Origin: Acidobacteriaceae bacterium
GTDB taxonomy: Bacteria > Acidobacteriota > Terriglobia > Terriglobales > Acidobacteriaceae
Reading direction: 5' to 3'
Assembly (NCBI GenBank): GCA_028283625.1
Contig: JAPWKG010000010.1
Coordinates: forward strand, 121,665-185,664
Length of the DNA: 64,000 nucleotides
Positions 1 to 7,793 of this stretch are shown piece after piece. The position numbers and the translations under genes were made by a program. The notes below the pieces were generated by a model. The model saw only the letters and a program-made list of their open reading frames with translations. It was not told where the DNA came from and ran no database searches. The stretch's first letter is position 1. Every line of letters begins with the position of its first letter.

Positions 1-363
1 TTCGAAGAAACGCCACGGAAATCACGTACACGGGGCAGAGCCACCGCGATCAGACGATCGAGGAACTCGTACATCGTGTCGCCACGCAGCGTAACCATTG
101 CGCCGATGGGCATGCCTTCACGCAGCTTGAAGGCCGCGATGGACTTCTTTGCCTTGGTGATGACGGGCTTCTGACCGGCGATCGAAGCGAGATCCGCAAC
201 CAGCGGGTCAAGCATCTTGGAGTTCTGCGTTGCTTCGCCAAGACCCATGTTGATCACGATCTTCTCGAGCTTCGGCACCTGCATCACGTTCTCCAGGCCC
301 AGTTCCTTCTGAACTGCTGCCTTGATCTCGCTGATGTACTTTGCTTTCAGACGTGCTGCCATT
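1..363 (-). CDS. rplE: 50S ribosomal protein L5 (3' end cut by window)
   Basis: L5 binds 5S rRNA in the central protuberance of the large subunit. The minus-strand frame opens with ATG at 363 ([18 protein letters not shown]) and reads through L5-type sequence such as [11 protein letters not shown] and [19 protein letters not shown] to the window edge without a stop, so roughly the first 120 of about 180 residues are present. The ORF track omitted it because it lacks a stop here. It is the last visible gene of the S10-spc cluster, 84 nt downstream of rplX. The gap holds a stem-loop but no U-tract, so cotranscription with rplX is expected. Confidence 0.95.
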
Positions 364-376
364 TTTATCTCTCTTT

Positions 377-409
377 CTCACGGTTCCGGAGTGGGTACCG
401 TTTCGTGAG
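377..409 (-). other. Intercistronic stem-loop, rplX-rplE
   Basis: CTCACGGT pairs with ACCG...CGTGAG across a short loop. No run of T follows on the minus strand, so this is not a normal intrinsic terminator. It is one member of a series of hairpins in gaps of this operon; its function is unknown. Confidence 0.5.
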
Positions 410-447
410 GTGCTCAGTTGCGATCCGTTTCGGAACGCGTATCTCTT

Positions 448-777
448 TTACTTGGCAGCCTTGACTTCAGCTACCGTTGCGCCGTTCGACTTCGCGACGC
501 GAACCTTCTTGCCGTCAACCACATTGTAGCCAACGCGCGTTGCCTTACCCTCGGAGTCCAGCAGCATCACATTCGAGATGTGGATGGGGGCTTCCTGCTT
601 GATAATGCCGCCCTGCTCGCCGGTCTGGGGATTCGACTTCTTGTGCTTGGTGACGATGCCTACACCCTCTACCAGCACGCGCTGCTTTTCAACGATGACG
701 CGGAGAACACGGCCCTGTTTGCCCTTGTCCTTACCTGCGATCACGATTACCTGGTCATTGCGCTTAATCTTTGCCAT
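448..777 (-). CDS. rplX: 50S ribosomal protein L24
   Basis: L24 is an assembly-initiating protein of the large subunit. The open frame extends upstream to 870, but the family start is the ATG at 777 ([20 protein letters not shown]), giving 109 residues, the usual bacterial size. The KOW motif ([18 protein letters not shown]) is at about residues 8-25. It lies between rplN and rplE in the conserved spc order. The 98-nt gap upstream to rplN holds a strong stem-loop (841-868). Confidence 0.96.
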   Translation of the reverse strand: MAKIKRNDQVIVIAGKDKGKQGRVLRVIVEKQRVLVEGVGIVTKHKKSNPQTGEQGGIIKQEAPIHISNVMLLDSEGKATRVGYNVVDGKKVRVAKSNGATVAEVKAAK

Positions 778-840
778 TACCCTTGCTCTCTTTTCTACAA
801 GCTCGGCGATCTGTCGGAGCCGGAATCCGCAGTCAAGTGC

Positions 841-868
841 GCTCAGGAGACCGAATGGGCTCCTGAGC
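841..868 (-). other. Intercistronic stem-loop, rplN-rplX
   Basis: GCTCAGGAG at 841-849 is perfectly complementary to CTCCTGAGC at 860-868, with a 10-nt loop. It begins 7 nt after the rplN stop codon. There is no U-tract on the minus strand, so RNA processing or 3'-end protection is more likely than termination (inference). Confidence 0.55.
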
Positions 869-875
869 ACCTCAA

Positions 876-1247
876 CTAGATAACCTCAGGAGCGAGCGAA
901 ACGATCTTGAGGAACTTCTTCTCGCGAAGCTCACGTGCAACCGGTCCGAAAACACGGGTGCCCACAGGCTCCATCGAATCGTTGATGACCACAGCCGCGT
1001 TCTCATCGAAGCGGATGTAGGTGCCGTCCTTGCGGCGGTATTCCTTGTGCGTACGCACGATAACCGCCTTGACAACCTTGCCCTTCTTTACAGTGCCGTC
1101 CGGCGAAGCTTCCTTCACCGCAGCCGTCACCACATCACCCAAGCCAGCCTTCTTACCGAGGCCACCGCCGAGGGGGAGGATCACCTGAAGCTTGCGCGCG
1201 CCGGAATTGTCGGCAACGGCAAGCATGGTGCGCATTTGAACTGCCAT
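876..1247 (-). CDS. rplN: 50S ribosomal protein L14
   Basis: L14 lies at the subunit interface near helix 95 and contacts L19 and 16S rRNA helix 14. The 123-residue frame begins [19 protein letters not shown] and contains the family signature around [13 protein letters not shown] and [15 protein letters not shown]; length is normal (122-123). ATG at 1247 is followed by the expected N-terminus. It sits between rpsQ and rplX as in most bacteria. The 48-nt gap from rpsQ contains a GCAGGCC/GGCCTGC hairpin. Confidence 0.97.
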   Translation of the reverse strand: MAVQMRTMLAVADNSGARKLQVILPLGGGLGKKAGLGDVVTAAVKEASPDGTVKKGKVVKAVIVRTHKEYRRKDGTYIRFDENAAVVINDSMEPVGTRVFGPVARELREKKFLKIVSLAPEVI

Positions 1248-1265
1248 GGTATTTCTCCTTGCGCT

Positions 1266-1283
1266 GCAGGCCTTTCGGCCTGC
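1266..1283 (-). other. Intercistronic stem-loop, rpsQ-rplN
   Basis: GCAGGCC and GGCCTGC form a perfect 7-bp stem closed by a GAAA-type tetraloop on the minus strand. No U-tract follows. It is part of the hairpin series in this operon. Confidence 0.5.
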
Positions 1284-1295
1284 GCTATCTTGCTG

Positions 1296-1628
1296 TTACT
1301 TCGTGGCCGACTCAGCCGCTACAGGCTTCTCTTCCGCAAGAGCGGAGAGTGCCGAACGGCGGATGATCTCTTCAAGGTTCCAGCGCTTGAGCTTGGACAG
1401 GGGACGGGTCTCGCGAATGCGAACCATGTCGCCCACGCGAGCCGAGTTCTGCTCGTCGTGCGCATAAAACTTCTTGTTGGACTTCATCACACGCTTGTAC
1501 TTCGGGTGCGCCTTACGCATTTCGATTTCGACAACGATGGTCTTCTCCATCTTGGTCGAAATGACGAGGCCAACCTTTTCAGCGCGACGCGCGACGGTCT
1601 CGGGGGTGTTCACAGTGGTTTCAGCCAT
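1296..1628 (-). CDS. rpsQ: 30S ribosomal protein S17
   Basis: S17 is a primary 16S rRNA-binding protein of the small subunit. The 110-residue frame has the OB-fold core [30 protein letters not shown] at about 19-48 and the signature [16 protein letters not shown] near 68-83. It is somewhat longer than the ~85-residue E. coli protein because of an N-terminal stretch ([15 protein letters not shown]) and an Ala/Glu-rich C-terminal tail. Its ATG overlaps the rpmC stop by one base (TAATG), which implies translational coupling. Confidence 0.96.
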   Translation of the reverse strand: MAETTVNTPETVARRAEKVGLVISTKMEKTIVVEIEMRKAHPKYKRVMKSNKKFYAHDEQNSARVGDMVRIRETRPLSKLKRWNLEEIIRRSALSALAEEKPVAAESATK

Positions 1629-1837
1629 TACTTCCCTGCCTTCTGGGCGGCGAGCTGACGCTCACGCGCGATAGTCTTGATGCGGGCGATGTCGAGCTTC
1701 AGCGAGCGGATGCTCGCAGAACCTTCCTGCTTGCCGAGGCTCTTAGCGAAGCGCACGCGGAACAGCTGCTCCGCAGCCTTTACCTCTTCCGCCTTCAGCT
1801 CGTCGTCGCTCAATCCGCGAATCTTATCGAGTTCCAT
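1628..1837 (-). CDS. rpmC: 50S ribosomal protein L29
   Basis: L29 sits near the peptide exit tunnel beside L23. The track starts the frame at 1852, but the family start is [17 protein letters not shown] at 1837, preceded by AAGGAAACG as ribosome-binding site. The protein is 69 residues and contains the coiled-coil core [18 protein letters not shown] and the signature [15 protein letters not shown]. Its stop overlaps the rpsQ start by one base. Confidence 0.95.
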   Translation of the reverse strand: MELDKIRGLSDDELKAEEVKAAEQLFRVRFAKSLGKQEGSASIRSLKLDIARIKTIARERQLAAQKAGK

Positions 1838-1887
1838 GATCGTTTCCTTCAAAAGGTGCGTGCCACAAAGGGCATCGCGAAATATCG

Positions 1888-2322
1888 TTACTTGGCGACT
1901 ACTTCCGTCGAGACGCCGGGACGAACAACAAAGACCGTCTTAAGCGGGAGCTTGTTGGTCGCAAGGCGCATCGCTTCACGTGCGACATCGACCGGAACGC
2001 CTTCCATCTCAAACATGATCTTGCCGGGGCGTACAACCGCTACCCAGTGATCAGGAGCGCCCTTACCCTTACCCATACGGGTTTCTGCCGGCTTGCGGGT
2101 AATCGGCTTATCCGGGAAGATGCGGAGCCAAACCTTACCACCACGCTTGATGAAGCGGGTCATCGCGATACGCGCCGCTTCGATCTGACGATCGGTGATG
2201 TAACCGCACTCTACTACCTTGAGACCAAAGTCGCCGAACGACAGGTCGGACCCGCGCCACGCTTTGCCAGTCATACGGCCGCGTTGCTGCTTACGATACT
2301 TAACGCGCTTGGGTGAAAGCAT
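1888..2322 (-). CDS. rplP: 50S ribosomal protein L16
   Basis: L16 contacts A-site tRNA and helps shape the peptidyl transferase centre. The 144-residue frame begins [17 protein letters not shown] and contains the family signatures [22 protein letters not shown] (about 68-89) and [16 protein letters not shown]. Length is normal. It is the first gene after a terminator and a promoter (2581-2609), so it heads a separate transcription unit rplP-rpmC-rpsQ-rplN-rplX-rplE. Its mRNA should carry a leader of about 250 nt. Confidence 0.97.
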   Translation of the reverse strand: MLSPKRVKYRKQQRGRMTGKAWRGSDLSFGDFGLKVVECGYITDRQIEAARIAMTRFIKRGGKVWLRIFPDKPITRKPAETRMGKGKGAPDHWVAVVRPGKIMFEMEGVPVDVAREAMRLATNKLPLKTVFVVRPGVSTEVVAK

Positions 2323-2580
2323 TTTTAATCCTTATATTTGAGCGGCTAGGCACAAGGCCTGCCGGAACTTACCAGGCCGAAGCCCGGGAGCTCGCCCATA
2401 CCGCGGCGAACCCAGCAAATGATGCGGCCGAAGCCACAGAACAGCCGAGGAGCTTCGCAAAGAACCCTTAGTCTTACGAGGGGAATGCAGAGCGGGAATC
2501 AAAAATCATTCCGACTCAGAAAGCTCGACCGAGGTCTCTGCCAGAAAACAGCACGGGCAGACTCAGGGCCAAACCTGAAT
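2323..2580 (-). promoter_or_regulatory. Structured 5' leader of the rplP transcript (candidate autoregulatory site)
   Basis: This 258-nt non-coding stretch lies between the internal promoter and rplP. On the minus strand it has several stems: GGAAT/ATTCC around GATTTTTG, TCTGCC/GGCAGA with a 13-nt loop, GGC-TTCG-GCC, and GGCCTG/CAGGCC just upstream of the rplP start. Long structured leaders before ribosomal protein genes often bind a product of the operon. No known leader class (L4, S8, L20) is evident from sequence alone, so the regulatory role is inference. Confidence 0.45.
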
Positions 2581-2609
2581 AGTGTAACAAAGTTTAGGAA
2601 ATTCGCCAA
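2581..2609 (-). promoter_or_regulatory. Sigma-70-type promoter for rplP-rplE
   Basis: On the minus strand TTGGCG (2604-2609) and TACACT (2581-2586) are separated by exactly 17 bp, each matching 4 of 6 consensus bases. It begins about 12 bp after the terminator U-tract of the upstream unit. The predicted start site is near 2574. Confidence 0.55.
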
Positions 2610-2623
2610 CGATTTATGGAAAC

Positions 2624-2656
2624 AAAAAGGGCGCCCGGCAGTGCCAGGCGCCCTTT
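2624..2656 (-). terminator. Intrinsic terminator after rpsC
   Basis: AAAGGGCGCC and GGCGCCCTTT form a perfect 10-bp stem with an 11-nt loop, followed on the minus strand by TTTTTG. It starts 10 nt after the rpsC stop. This is a full intrinsic terminator within what is normally a continuous ribosomal protein operon. Confidence 0.85.
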
Positions 2657-2666
2657 GAGCTGTAGC

Positions 2667-3341
2667 TTAGAACACGCCGGCAGCGCCGACGGTCTCAGCC
2701 GGCTTGCGCTTCTTCTGCTCGTAGATGTCTCCACGATAGATCCACGTCTTTACGCCGATGATGCCGTAGGTGGTCTTCGCTTCTGCGAAGCCGTAATCGA
2801 TGTCCGCACGCAGCGTGTGCAGCGGCAGACGGCCCTGCAGATACCACTCAGACCGCGCGATTTCGTTACCGTTCAGACGGCCAGAAACACGTACCTTGAT
2901 GCCCTTGCAGCCGAAACGCAGAGCCGAATCAACGCTCTTACGCATCGCGCGACGGAAGGAAACGCGCTTCTCCAACTGGAGAGCGATGTTTTCAGCAACC
3001 AGCTGAGCATCGAGCTCAGGCTTGTTGACTTCCAGGATGTCGATGAAGACTTCGCGGCTGGTACGCTTCTGGATATCAGCCTTGAGCTTGTCGATTTCCG
3101 CGCCCTTGCGGCCGATGATGATGCCCGGACGTGCGGTGCGGATGATGAGACGCAGCTTGTTGCCCGGGCGCTCTACTTCAACGCTCGAAACACCAGCCTG
3201 CTTCAGCTTGTCGCGAAGCTCAGCCTTCAGCTTGACATCCTCTACGAGGAGCTTGTCATAGCCGCGCTCGATGAACCAGCGCGACTTCCAGGGCTTGTTT
3301 ACGCCCAGACGAAAACCATAAGGGTGGACTTTTTGTCCCAT
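2667..3341 (-). CDS. rpsC: 30S ribosomal protein S3
   Basis: S3 forms part of the mRNA entry site and its helicase activity. The 224-residue frame begins [23 protein letters not shown] and has the KH-domain motif [13 protein letters not shown] at about 75-87 and the C-terminal signature [12 protein letters not shown]-like [17 protein letters not shown]. Length and start are typical. It is the last gene of the first ribosomal transcription unit because a terminator follows directly. The 99-nt gap upstream to rplV contains a TGAGCCGAG/CTCGGCTCA hairpin. Confidence 0.97.
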   Translation of the reverse strand: MGQKVHPYGFRLGVNKPWKSRWFIERGYDKLLVEDVKLKAELRDKLKQAGVSSVEVERPGNKLRLIIRTARPGIIIGRKGAEIDKLKADIQKRTSREVFIDILEVNKPELDAQLVAENIALQLEKRVSFRRAMRKSVDSALRFGCKGIKVRVSGRLNGNEIARSEWYLQGRLPLHTLRADIDYGFAEAKTTYGIIGVKTWIYRGDIYEQKKRKPAETVGAAGVF

Positions 3342-3400
3342 ACTATCCTTCTTTTCTCACCTTCACCGGTTGAGCCGGGAGGCGGACTACACGGATTTTG

Positions 3401-3423
3401 TGAGCCGAGGCAGGCTCGGCTCA
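3401..3423 (-). other. Intercistronic stem-loop, rplV-rpsC
   Basis: TGAGCCGAG (3401-3409) is perfectly complementary to CTCGGCTCA (3415-3423) with a 5-nt loop. On the minus strand it is followed by CAAAATCC rather than a U-tract, so it is not a normal terminator. Confidence 0.55.
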
Positions 3424-3440
3424 CTCACCAGAATTACAAG

Positions 3441-3950
3441 TTACTCAGACGCTGCGGCCTTCTTTGCAGCCTTCTTTACCGTCTTCTTGGCTGCGGTCTT
3501 CTTTGCAGCCTTCGTGGCGGGCTTTGCAGCTTCTTCAACCGGAGCCTCAGGAGCCTTCTTGGCAACTTCTGCCTTCTGCTTCTCTGCAACCGTGATGATG
3601 ATGTGTGCAATGCGGCGTTGGTAGCGGAACGCACGGCCCATCGGGGCAGGGCGGATACGCTTCATACGCGGACCTTCGTTGGCAACCGCCGTCTTCACGA
3701 TCAGGTTGTCGATATCGAGATCCAGACCGCGCTCATCCGACAGGTACTGTGCATTCGCAACTGCTGAGCGGAGAACCTTCTCCACCACCGGAGCGATGCG
3801 CTTGTTCGTGAAGGCAACCGTGTTGATTGCTGCTTCTACCGGCTGGCCCTTGATCAGGTCCAGAACCAGCTTCGCCTTCTGCGGGCTCGTACGCTGAAAC
3901 TTTGCCTCAGCGCGAAATTCGGGAGCCGTATTCTGATTCTTCTTAGCCAT
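3441..3950 (-). CDS. rplV: 50S ribosomal protein L22 with long Lys/Ala tail
   Basis: L22 lines the nascent-peptide exit tunnel with an extended beta-hairpin. The 169-residue protein has a normal core (FQRTSPQKAKLVLDLIKGQPVEAA near 18-41; the hairpin region GPRMKRIRPAPMGRAFRYQRR near 92-112). The last ~40 residues form a low-complexity KKAPEAP...KKTAAKKTVKKAAKK tail absent from the ~110-residue E. coli protein. The tail resembles histone-H1-like Lys/Ala tracts and probably binds rRNA or sits on the ribosome surface (inference). It is followed 12 nt upstream by rpsS in operon order. Confidence 0.95.
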   Translation of the reverse strand: MAKKNQNTAPEFRAEAKFQRTSPQKAKLVLDLIKGQPVEAAINTVAFTNKRIAPVVEKVLRSAVANAQYLSDERGLDLDIDNLIVKTAVANEGPRMKRIRPAPMGRAFRYQRRIAHIIITVAEKQKAEVAKKAPEAPVEEAAKPATKAAKKTAAKKTVKKAAKKAAASE

Positions 3951-3961
3951 CGTAGTCTCCC

Positions 3962-4246
3962 TTACTTGCCCTTGGCCGTATCGCCGCCCTTGGCCGTGTG
4001 GCCCTTGAACGTGCGGGTAGCAGCAAACTCACCGAGCTTGTGACCAACCATGTTTTCCGTGCAGTACACGGGGATGAACTTGCGACCGTTGTGGACGGCG
4101 ATCGTGTGACCCACCATATCGGGGTGGATCGTCGAACGGCGCGACCACGTGCGGATGACCTTCTTGTCATTCGCCGCGTTCATCACGTTGATCTTCGTCA
4201 TCAGGTGCTCGTCAATAAACGGGCCCTTCTTCGTAGAACGTGCCAT
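3962..4246 (-). CDS. rpsS: 30S ribosomal protein S19
   Basis: S19 binds 16S rRNA with S13 in the head of the small subunit. The 94-residue frame begins [16 protein letters not shown] and contains the family signature [29 protein letters not shown]. Length is normal. It lies between rplB and rplV in canonical order, with 111 nt to rplB. That gap holds a stem-loop with a TTCG loop (4321-4339). Confidence 0.97.
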   Translation of the reverse strand: MARSTKKGPFIDEHLMTKINVMNAANDKKVIRTWSRRSTIHPDMVGHTIAVHNGRKFIPVYCTENMVGHKLGEFAATRTFKGHTAKGGDTAKGK

Positions 4247-4320
4247 TTTGGTTTCCTTTTCCGTACTCGATACAACGAACCGCAGGAGAGGGGTCTGCGA
4301 CTTGGTGTTGCCCGTACCGT

Positions 4321-4339
4321 CACAAGCCGAAGGCTCGTG
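4321..4339 (-). other. Intercistronic stem-loop, rplB-rpsS
   Basis: CACAAGCC and GGCTCGTG pair with one G-T wobble around a 3-nt spacer, giving a compact TTCG-type hairpin on the minus strand. It is not followed by a U-tract. Confidence 0.45.
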
Positions 4340-4357
4340 CCTCTCTGGGCGCCGTTA

Positions 4358-5182
4358 CTACTTCTTGCGACGCGAAACGATGAACACGTCGGTACGCTTG
4401 TTGTTACGCGTCTTGTAGCCACGCGTCGGCTGACCCCACGGGGTGACCGGATGACGGCCGCCCGAGGTCTTACCTTCACCACCACCGTGCGGGTGATCGA
4501 CCGGGTTCATCGACACACCACGGTTGGTCGGGCGGATGCCCTTCCAGCGGTTACGGCCAGCCTTACCGATCGTCACGTTCTCGTGGTCGGTGTTGCCCAC
4601 CTGGCCAACGGTCGCCATGCAGTCGATAAGAACCTTACGGGTCTCGCCCGAAGGCAGACGAAGCAGAGCGTAGTCGCCTTCCTTGGCTACCAGGTTCACC
4701 TGAGCACCTGCGGAACGCGCCATCTGCGCGCCGCGGCCCGGGCGAAGCTCGATGTTGTGCACGATCGTACCCACCGGAATGTTGCGCAGGGGCAGAGCGT
4801 TGCCAACGAGAATATCGGCCTCGGGGCCGCTCATGATCTGCTGACCAACGGTCAGACCGATCGGCTGAACGATGTAGCGCTTCTCGCCGTCCGCGTAATG
4901 GATCAGAGCGATACGAGCAGAGCGATTCGGGTCATACTCCACCGTCGCAACCTTGCCCGGAACACCGAACTTGTCGCGCTTGAAGTCAATGATACGCAGC
5001 TTCTGCTTGTGGCCACCGCCATGGTGACGCATGGTCAGCATACCGGTGTTGTTACGACCGCCGGTGCGCTGCTTGGTGGCCAGCAACGGCTTATGCGGCT
5101 TATCGGTCGTGATGTCGTCGTTTACGAGCTTCGTCTGGAAGCGAAGCGTCGGGGTAATGGGGCGAAAACTTTTAATCGGCAT
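4358..5182 (-). CDS. rplB: 50S ribosomal protein L2
   Basis: L2 is essential for subunit association and peptidyl transferase assembly. The 274-residue frame begins [15 protein letters not shown] and carries the hallmark [25 protein letters not shown] at about 226-250, including the conserved His residues. Length matches the family. It follows rplW in the S10 operon order. The 128-nt gap upstream contains two stem-loops (5252-5268 and 5272-5301). Confidence 0.98.
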   Translation of the reverse strand: MPIKSFRPITPTLRFQTKLVNDDITTDKPHKPLLATKQRTGGRNNTGMLTMRHHGGGHKQKLRIIDFKRDKFGVPGKVATVEYDPNRSARIALIHYADGEKRYIVQPIGLTVGQQIMSGPEADILVGNALPLRNIPVGTIVHNIELRPGRGAQMARSAGAQVNLVAKEGDYALLRLPSGETRKVLIDCMATVGQVGNTDHENVTIGKAGRNRWKGIRPTNRGVSMNPVDHPHGGGEGKTSGGRHPVTPWGQPTRGYKTRNNKRTDVFIVSRRKK

Positions 5183-5251
5183 TGCCTAATCCTTAGCTTT
5201 TTCCGCGCCTTTCAAATTGAGTGCCTGGCACTCGGCGCGATAGGTACTGCA

Positions 5252-5301
5252 TCCGCTCAGTGAGCGGAGATGGCTCCGGGCTGCTGAACAGCACCGGAGC
5301 C
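5252..5301 (-). other. Two adjacent intercistronic stem-loops, rplW-rplB
   Basis: The first is the near-perfect palindrome TCCGCTCAGTGAGCGGA at 5252-5268. The second pairs GGCTCCGG (5272-5279) with CCGGAGCC (5294-5301), with an inner CTGCTGAACAGCA loop that can itself pair. There is no U-tract on the minus strand. Confidence 0.5.
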
Positions 5302-5310
5302 TCACTACTT

Positions 5311-5604
5311 TTAGAGCTCGCCGGTAAAGTCGGGCACAGTCTCGCCCTTCTTGAGCTTCACATAAGCCTTCTTCCAATCAGGAAGGTAGCCCGAGAAGCG
5401 GCCGCGGCGGCGTTCCTTGCCCTCAACGTTTGCGGTGCGAATGGAGGCCACCTTCACGTTGAAGAGCTTTTCTACAGCCTGCTTGACTTCAGTCTTGGTT
5501 GCGTTTGGAGCAACCTCGAACACCAGCGAACCTTCGGACTCGCGAGTTACGAGAGCCTTCTCGGTGATGATCGGGCGACGAATAACGCTATATACGGTAG
5601 GCAT
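5311..5604 (-). CDS. rplW: 50S ribosomal protein L23
   Basis: L23 is the docking site at the exit tunnel for trigger factor and SRP. The 97-residue frame begins MPTVYSVIRRPIITEKALV and contains the family segment VAPNATKTEVKQAVEKLFNVKVASIRTANV at about 31-60. Length is normal. Its start lies 2 nt from the rplD stop, indicating coupling within the S10 unit. Confidence 0.96.
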   Translation of the reverse strand: MPTVYSVIRRPIITEKALVTRESEGSLVFEVAPNATKTEVKQAVEKLFNVKVASIRTANVEGKERRRGRFSGYLPDWKKAYVKLKKGETVPDFTGEL

Positions 5605-5606
5605 GG

Positions 5607-6266
5607 TTACTTAGCCTCCTTCTGCTTCTTGCTGACGTTCTTCTTCAGCGTCTCCTGCAGTGCCTCAAACGCAGCCTTCGAGAAGATCGCGTTTTCATAG
5701 CGGAGCAGGTCGTACGGGTGAACTTCCGAAGCCAGCACCAACTCAACGCCCGCGAGATTACGCGAACCGAGATAGAGCTTCTCTTCGATCTGCTGAGTCG
5801 ACTCGACGAGCAGAGCCGTCTTCTTCGCCTCAAGCTTGTTGAGAGCCTGGCGGTACAGCTTCGTCTTCGCCTCTGCGAGCTCGAAGGTGTCCACGATCGT
5901 CAGCTTACCGTCGTTAATCTTCGAAGCCAGAGCCGAGCGCAGCGCGCCGAGCAGCTTCTTGCGGGGGAATGCGTACTCATACGAGCGCGGCTGAGGTCCG
6001 TGGACCGTACCACCACCACGCCAGAGCGGCGTACGGATGGAGCCGACACGAGCGCGGCCCGTGCCCTTCTGCTTCCAGAGCTTCTTACCAGCGCCGGAAA
6101 CGCGCGAACGAACCTTGGTCGCGTGCGTGCCCTGACGCAGCGCTGCGCGGTAGTGCTTTACCGCCTCCCAAAGGAGGGCTTCATTGACCTCTCCGGCAAA
6201 GAGCGGATCGAGCTCAAGCTCACCGACCTTGGCGCCTTCGAGATTTACCACTTGGATGTTGGCCAT
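5607..6266 (-). CDS. rplD: 50S ribosomal protein L4
   Basis: L4 lines the exit tunnel; in E. coli it also represses the S10 operon. The track starts at 6314, but the family start MANIQVVNLEGAKVGEL is the ATG at 6266, giving 219 residues. The core signatures WKQKGTGRARVGSIRTPLWRGGGTVHGPQPR (about 64-94) and the Rossmann-like C-terminal half are present. It lies 128 nt from rplC, with an intercistronic hairpin, and 2 nt from rplW. Whether L4 regulates this operon cannot be seen from the sequence. Confidence 0.96.
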   Translation of the reverse strand: MANIQVVNLEGAKVGELELDPLFAGEVNEALLWEAVKHYRAALRQGTHATKVRSRVSGAGKKLWKQKGTGRARVGSIRTPLWRGGGTVHGPQPRSYEYAFPRKKLLGALRSALASKINDGKLTIVDTFELAEAKTKLYRQALNKLEAKKTALLVESTQQIEEKLYLGSRNLAGVELVLASEVHPYDLLRYENAIFSKAAFEALQETLKKNVSKKQKEAK

Positions 6267-6361
6267 CTCACTTCTTCTTTCCGTGCCGATGATCGTTGCC
6301 ATCGGCCTTGACATTGTTAGGGTGCGTTCCCGGTCTGTTCCCCGTGCACCTTGGTAGGGAT

Positions 6362-6388
6362 GCCGGCTAGCTTAAGCGGCCAGCCGGC
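6362..6388 (-). other. Intercistronic stem-loop, rplC-rplD
   Basis: GCCGGCT at 6362-6368 pairs perfectly with AGCCGGC at 6382-6388. It starts 6 nt after the rplC stop and has no U-tract on the minus strand. Confidence 0.5.
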
Positions 6389-6394
6389 GAATCA

Positions 6395-7120
6395 TTACTT
6401 CTTCTTGGCGGAAGCCTTCTTCGAAGCCTTCAACGGATCGACCGTGCCCGAACCAGAGAAGCCACGACGCTCACGCGGCGGAGCCACTGCCTTCGACACG
6501 AGAACATAACCGTCACGCGCACCCGGAACCGCACCCTCAACGAGCAGCAGGTTCTCATCCACATCGATACCGCGGATACGCAGGTTACGCACCGTCGTCT
6601 GCGCCGTACCGAAGCGACCCGGCATACGCTGCCCCGGGAAAACACGCGACGGGAACGACGAAGCGCCGATCGAGCCCTGAATCTGGAACATGTGACCGTG
6701 CGACTTCGGGCCACCACCGAAACCGTGACGGCGAACAACACCGGCAAAGCCACGGCCCTTGGAGGTTCCAATCACGTCAACAAACTTCGTTTCCGTGAAG
6801 AGCTCTACGGTGAGGCGGTCGCCAGCCTTAGCGGCTTCCTGACCCTCTTCGAGGGGCTCAAGCGCCACTTCGCGAATCTCGCGAACCGGAGCCACGTCCG
6901 CCTTCGCGAAGTGACCGGTCATGGCCTTGTTCACCTTGGTTGCCTTCACGAACTCTACAAGGCCGATCTGAGCGGCTTCGTAGCCGTCCTTGGCTTCCGA
7001 CTTGATCTGCGTGATCACGCACGGGCCAACCTTGAGAACGGTGACGGGGTGCACAACACCGGCGTCATCGAACACCTGGGTCATGCCAATCTTCTTACCG
7101 AGAATTCCACTTACTGACAT
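6395..7120 (-). CDS. rplC: 50S ribosomal protein L3
   Basis: L3 binds near the 3' end of 23S rRNA and helps form the peptidyl transferase centre. The 241-residue frame begins MSVSGILGKKIGMTQVFDDAG and includes the signature FVDVIGTSKGRGFAGVVRRHGFGGGPKSHG at about 112-141, with the Gln in the PGQRMPGRFG loop that is methylated in other bacteria. The C-terminus ends in a Lys-rich KASKKASAKKK tail, longer than in E. coli (209 residues). It lies 54 nt downstream of rpsJ. Confidence 0.97.
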   Translation of the reverse strand: MSVSGILGKKIGMTQVFDDAGVVHPVTVLKVGPCVITQIKSEAKDGYEAAQIGLVEFVKATKVNKAMTGHFAKADVAPVREIREVALEPLEEGQEAAKAGDRLTVELFTETKFVDVIGTSKGRGFAGVVRRHGFGGGPKSHGHMFQIQGSIGASSFPSRVFPGQRMPGRFGTAQTTVRNLRIRGIDVDENLLLVEGAVPGARDGYVLVSKAVAPPRERRGFSGSGTVDPLKASKKASAKKK

Positions 7121-7174
7121 CTCATCTCCTCATCATGCCTGCGGTTGAGCCGCCGCACTGTAGGTATTACTGCG

Positions 7175-7492
7175 TTACTTGGTAACAGTCTTGATCTCGA
7201 CGTCCACACCGGCCGGAAGATCAAGCTTCATCAGAGCGTCCACCGTCTGCTGCGTGGGCTCGAGAATGTCGATCAGGCGCTTGTGGGTACGGATTTCGAA
7301 CGCTTCGCGCGACTTCTTGTCGACGTGCGGCGAACGGAGAACGCAATACTTGTTCTTCATCGTGGGCAGGGGAATCGGTCCTGCAACCTGCGCGCCTGTG
7401 CGCTTTGCGGTCTCTACGATTTCGCCGGTGGACGTATCGAGGACACGGTAGTCATAAGCCTTCAGGCGGATACGAATGCGCTGCTGCGCCAT
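7175..7492 (-). CDS. rpsJ: 30S ribosomal protein S10
   Basis: S10 is a small-subunit head protein that in E. coli also acts as NusE in antitermination. The 105-residue frame begins [19 protein letters not shown] and contains the signature [38 protein letters not shown]. Length is normal. It is the first gene of the S10 unit, preceded by a promoter about 140 nt upstream. The tuf gene is not adjacent here but forms a separate tRNA-linked operon at 10.7-13.1 kb. Confidence 0.97.
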   Translation of the reverse strand: MAQQRIRIRLKAYDYRVLDTSTGEIVETAKRTGAQVAGPIPLPTMKNKYCVLRSPHVDKKSREAFEIRTHKRLIDILEPTQQTVDALMKLDLPAGVDVEIKTVTK

Positions 7493-7629
7493 GTGGGGTA
7501 CTTCTTTCTGACCTTACACAAAGATCGGCTGGGAGTGATTTGCAAGCGATCGACTTCTAGACCAGCCTGCAACCCTCAAGTGGTTGAAGCGATACCGGGC
7601 TCAGTAGACACACGAAGCCCAACCGAACA

Positions 7630-7658
7630 AGAATAACTCAAACGGTGGAAAACTGCAA
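7630..7658 (-). promoter_or_regulatory. Sigma-70-type promoter for the S10 unit
   Basis: On the minus strand TTGCAG (7653-7658) and TATTCT (7630-7635) are separated by 17 bp. It predicts a start near 7623 and a leader of about 130 nt before rpsJ. No other candidate of similar quality was seen in the 7493-7730 gap. Confidence 0.5.
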
Positions 7659-7729
7659 GAACGATGCGGTTTTTGCGGCGTTTCCTGTAACTCGCAAAAC
7701 TTCCCCCGACTGCCGGAGAAACAGGGAGA

Positions 7730-7761
7730 AAAAACGGACCAGCCAACGTTGGTCCGTTTTT
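7730..7761 (-). terminator. Bidirectional-looking terminator after the aldo/keto reductase gene
   Basis: AAAAACGGACCA pairs with TGGTCCGTTTTT around an 8-nt loop, giving a T-tract on both strands. On the minus strand it lies 33 nt after the stop of the reductase gene and insulates it from the S10 promoter. Confidence 0.8.
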
Positions 7762-7793
7762 CTCAGATTTCTTTATCGCGTTCCCAGAGCAGT

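Noticed and set aside
2616-3767. 383-residue plus-strand ORF antisense to rpsC/rplV
   Set aside because: Overlaps known genes and a terminator; no RBS or domain.
3998-5263. 421-residue plus-strand ORF antisense to rpsS/rplB
   Set aside because: It lies opposite certain ribosomal genes and has Arg/His/Leu-rich shadow composition; such long antisense frames are common in high-GC DNA.
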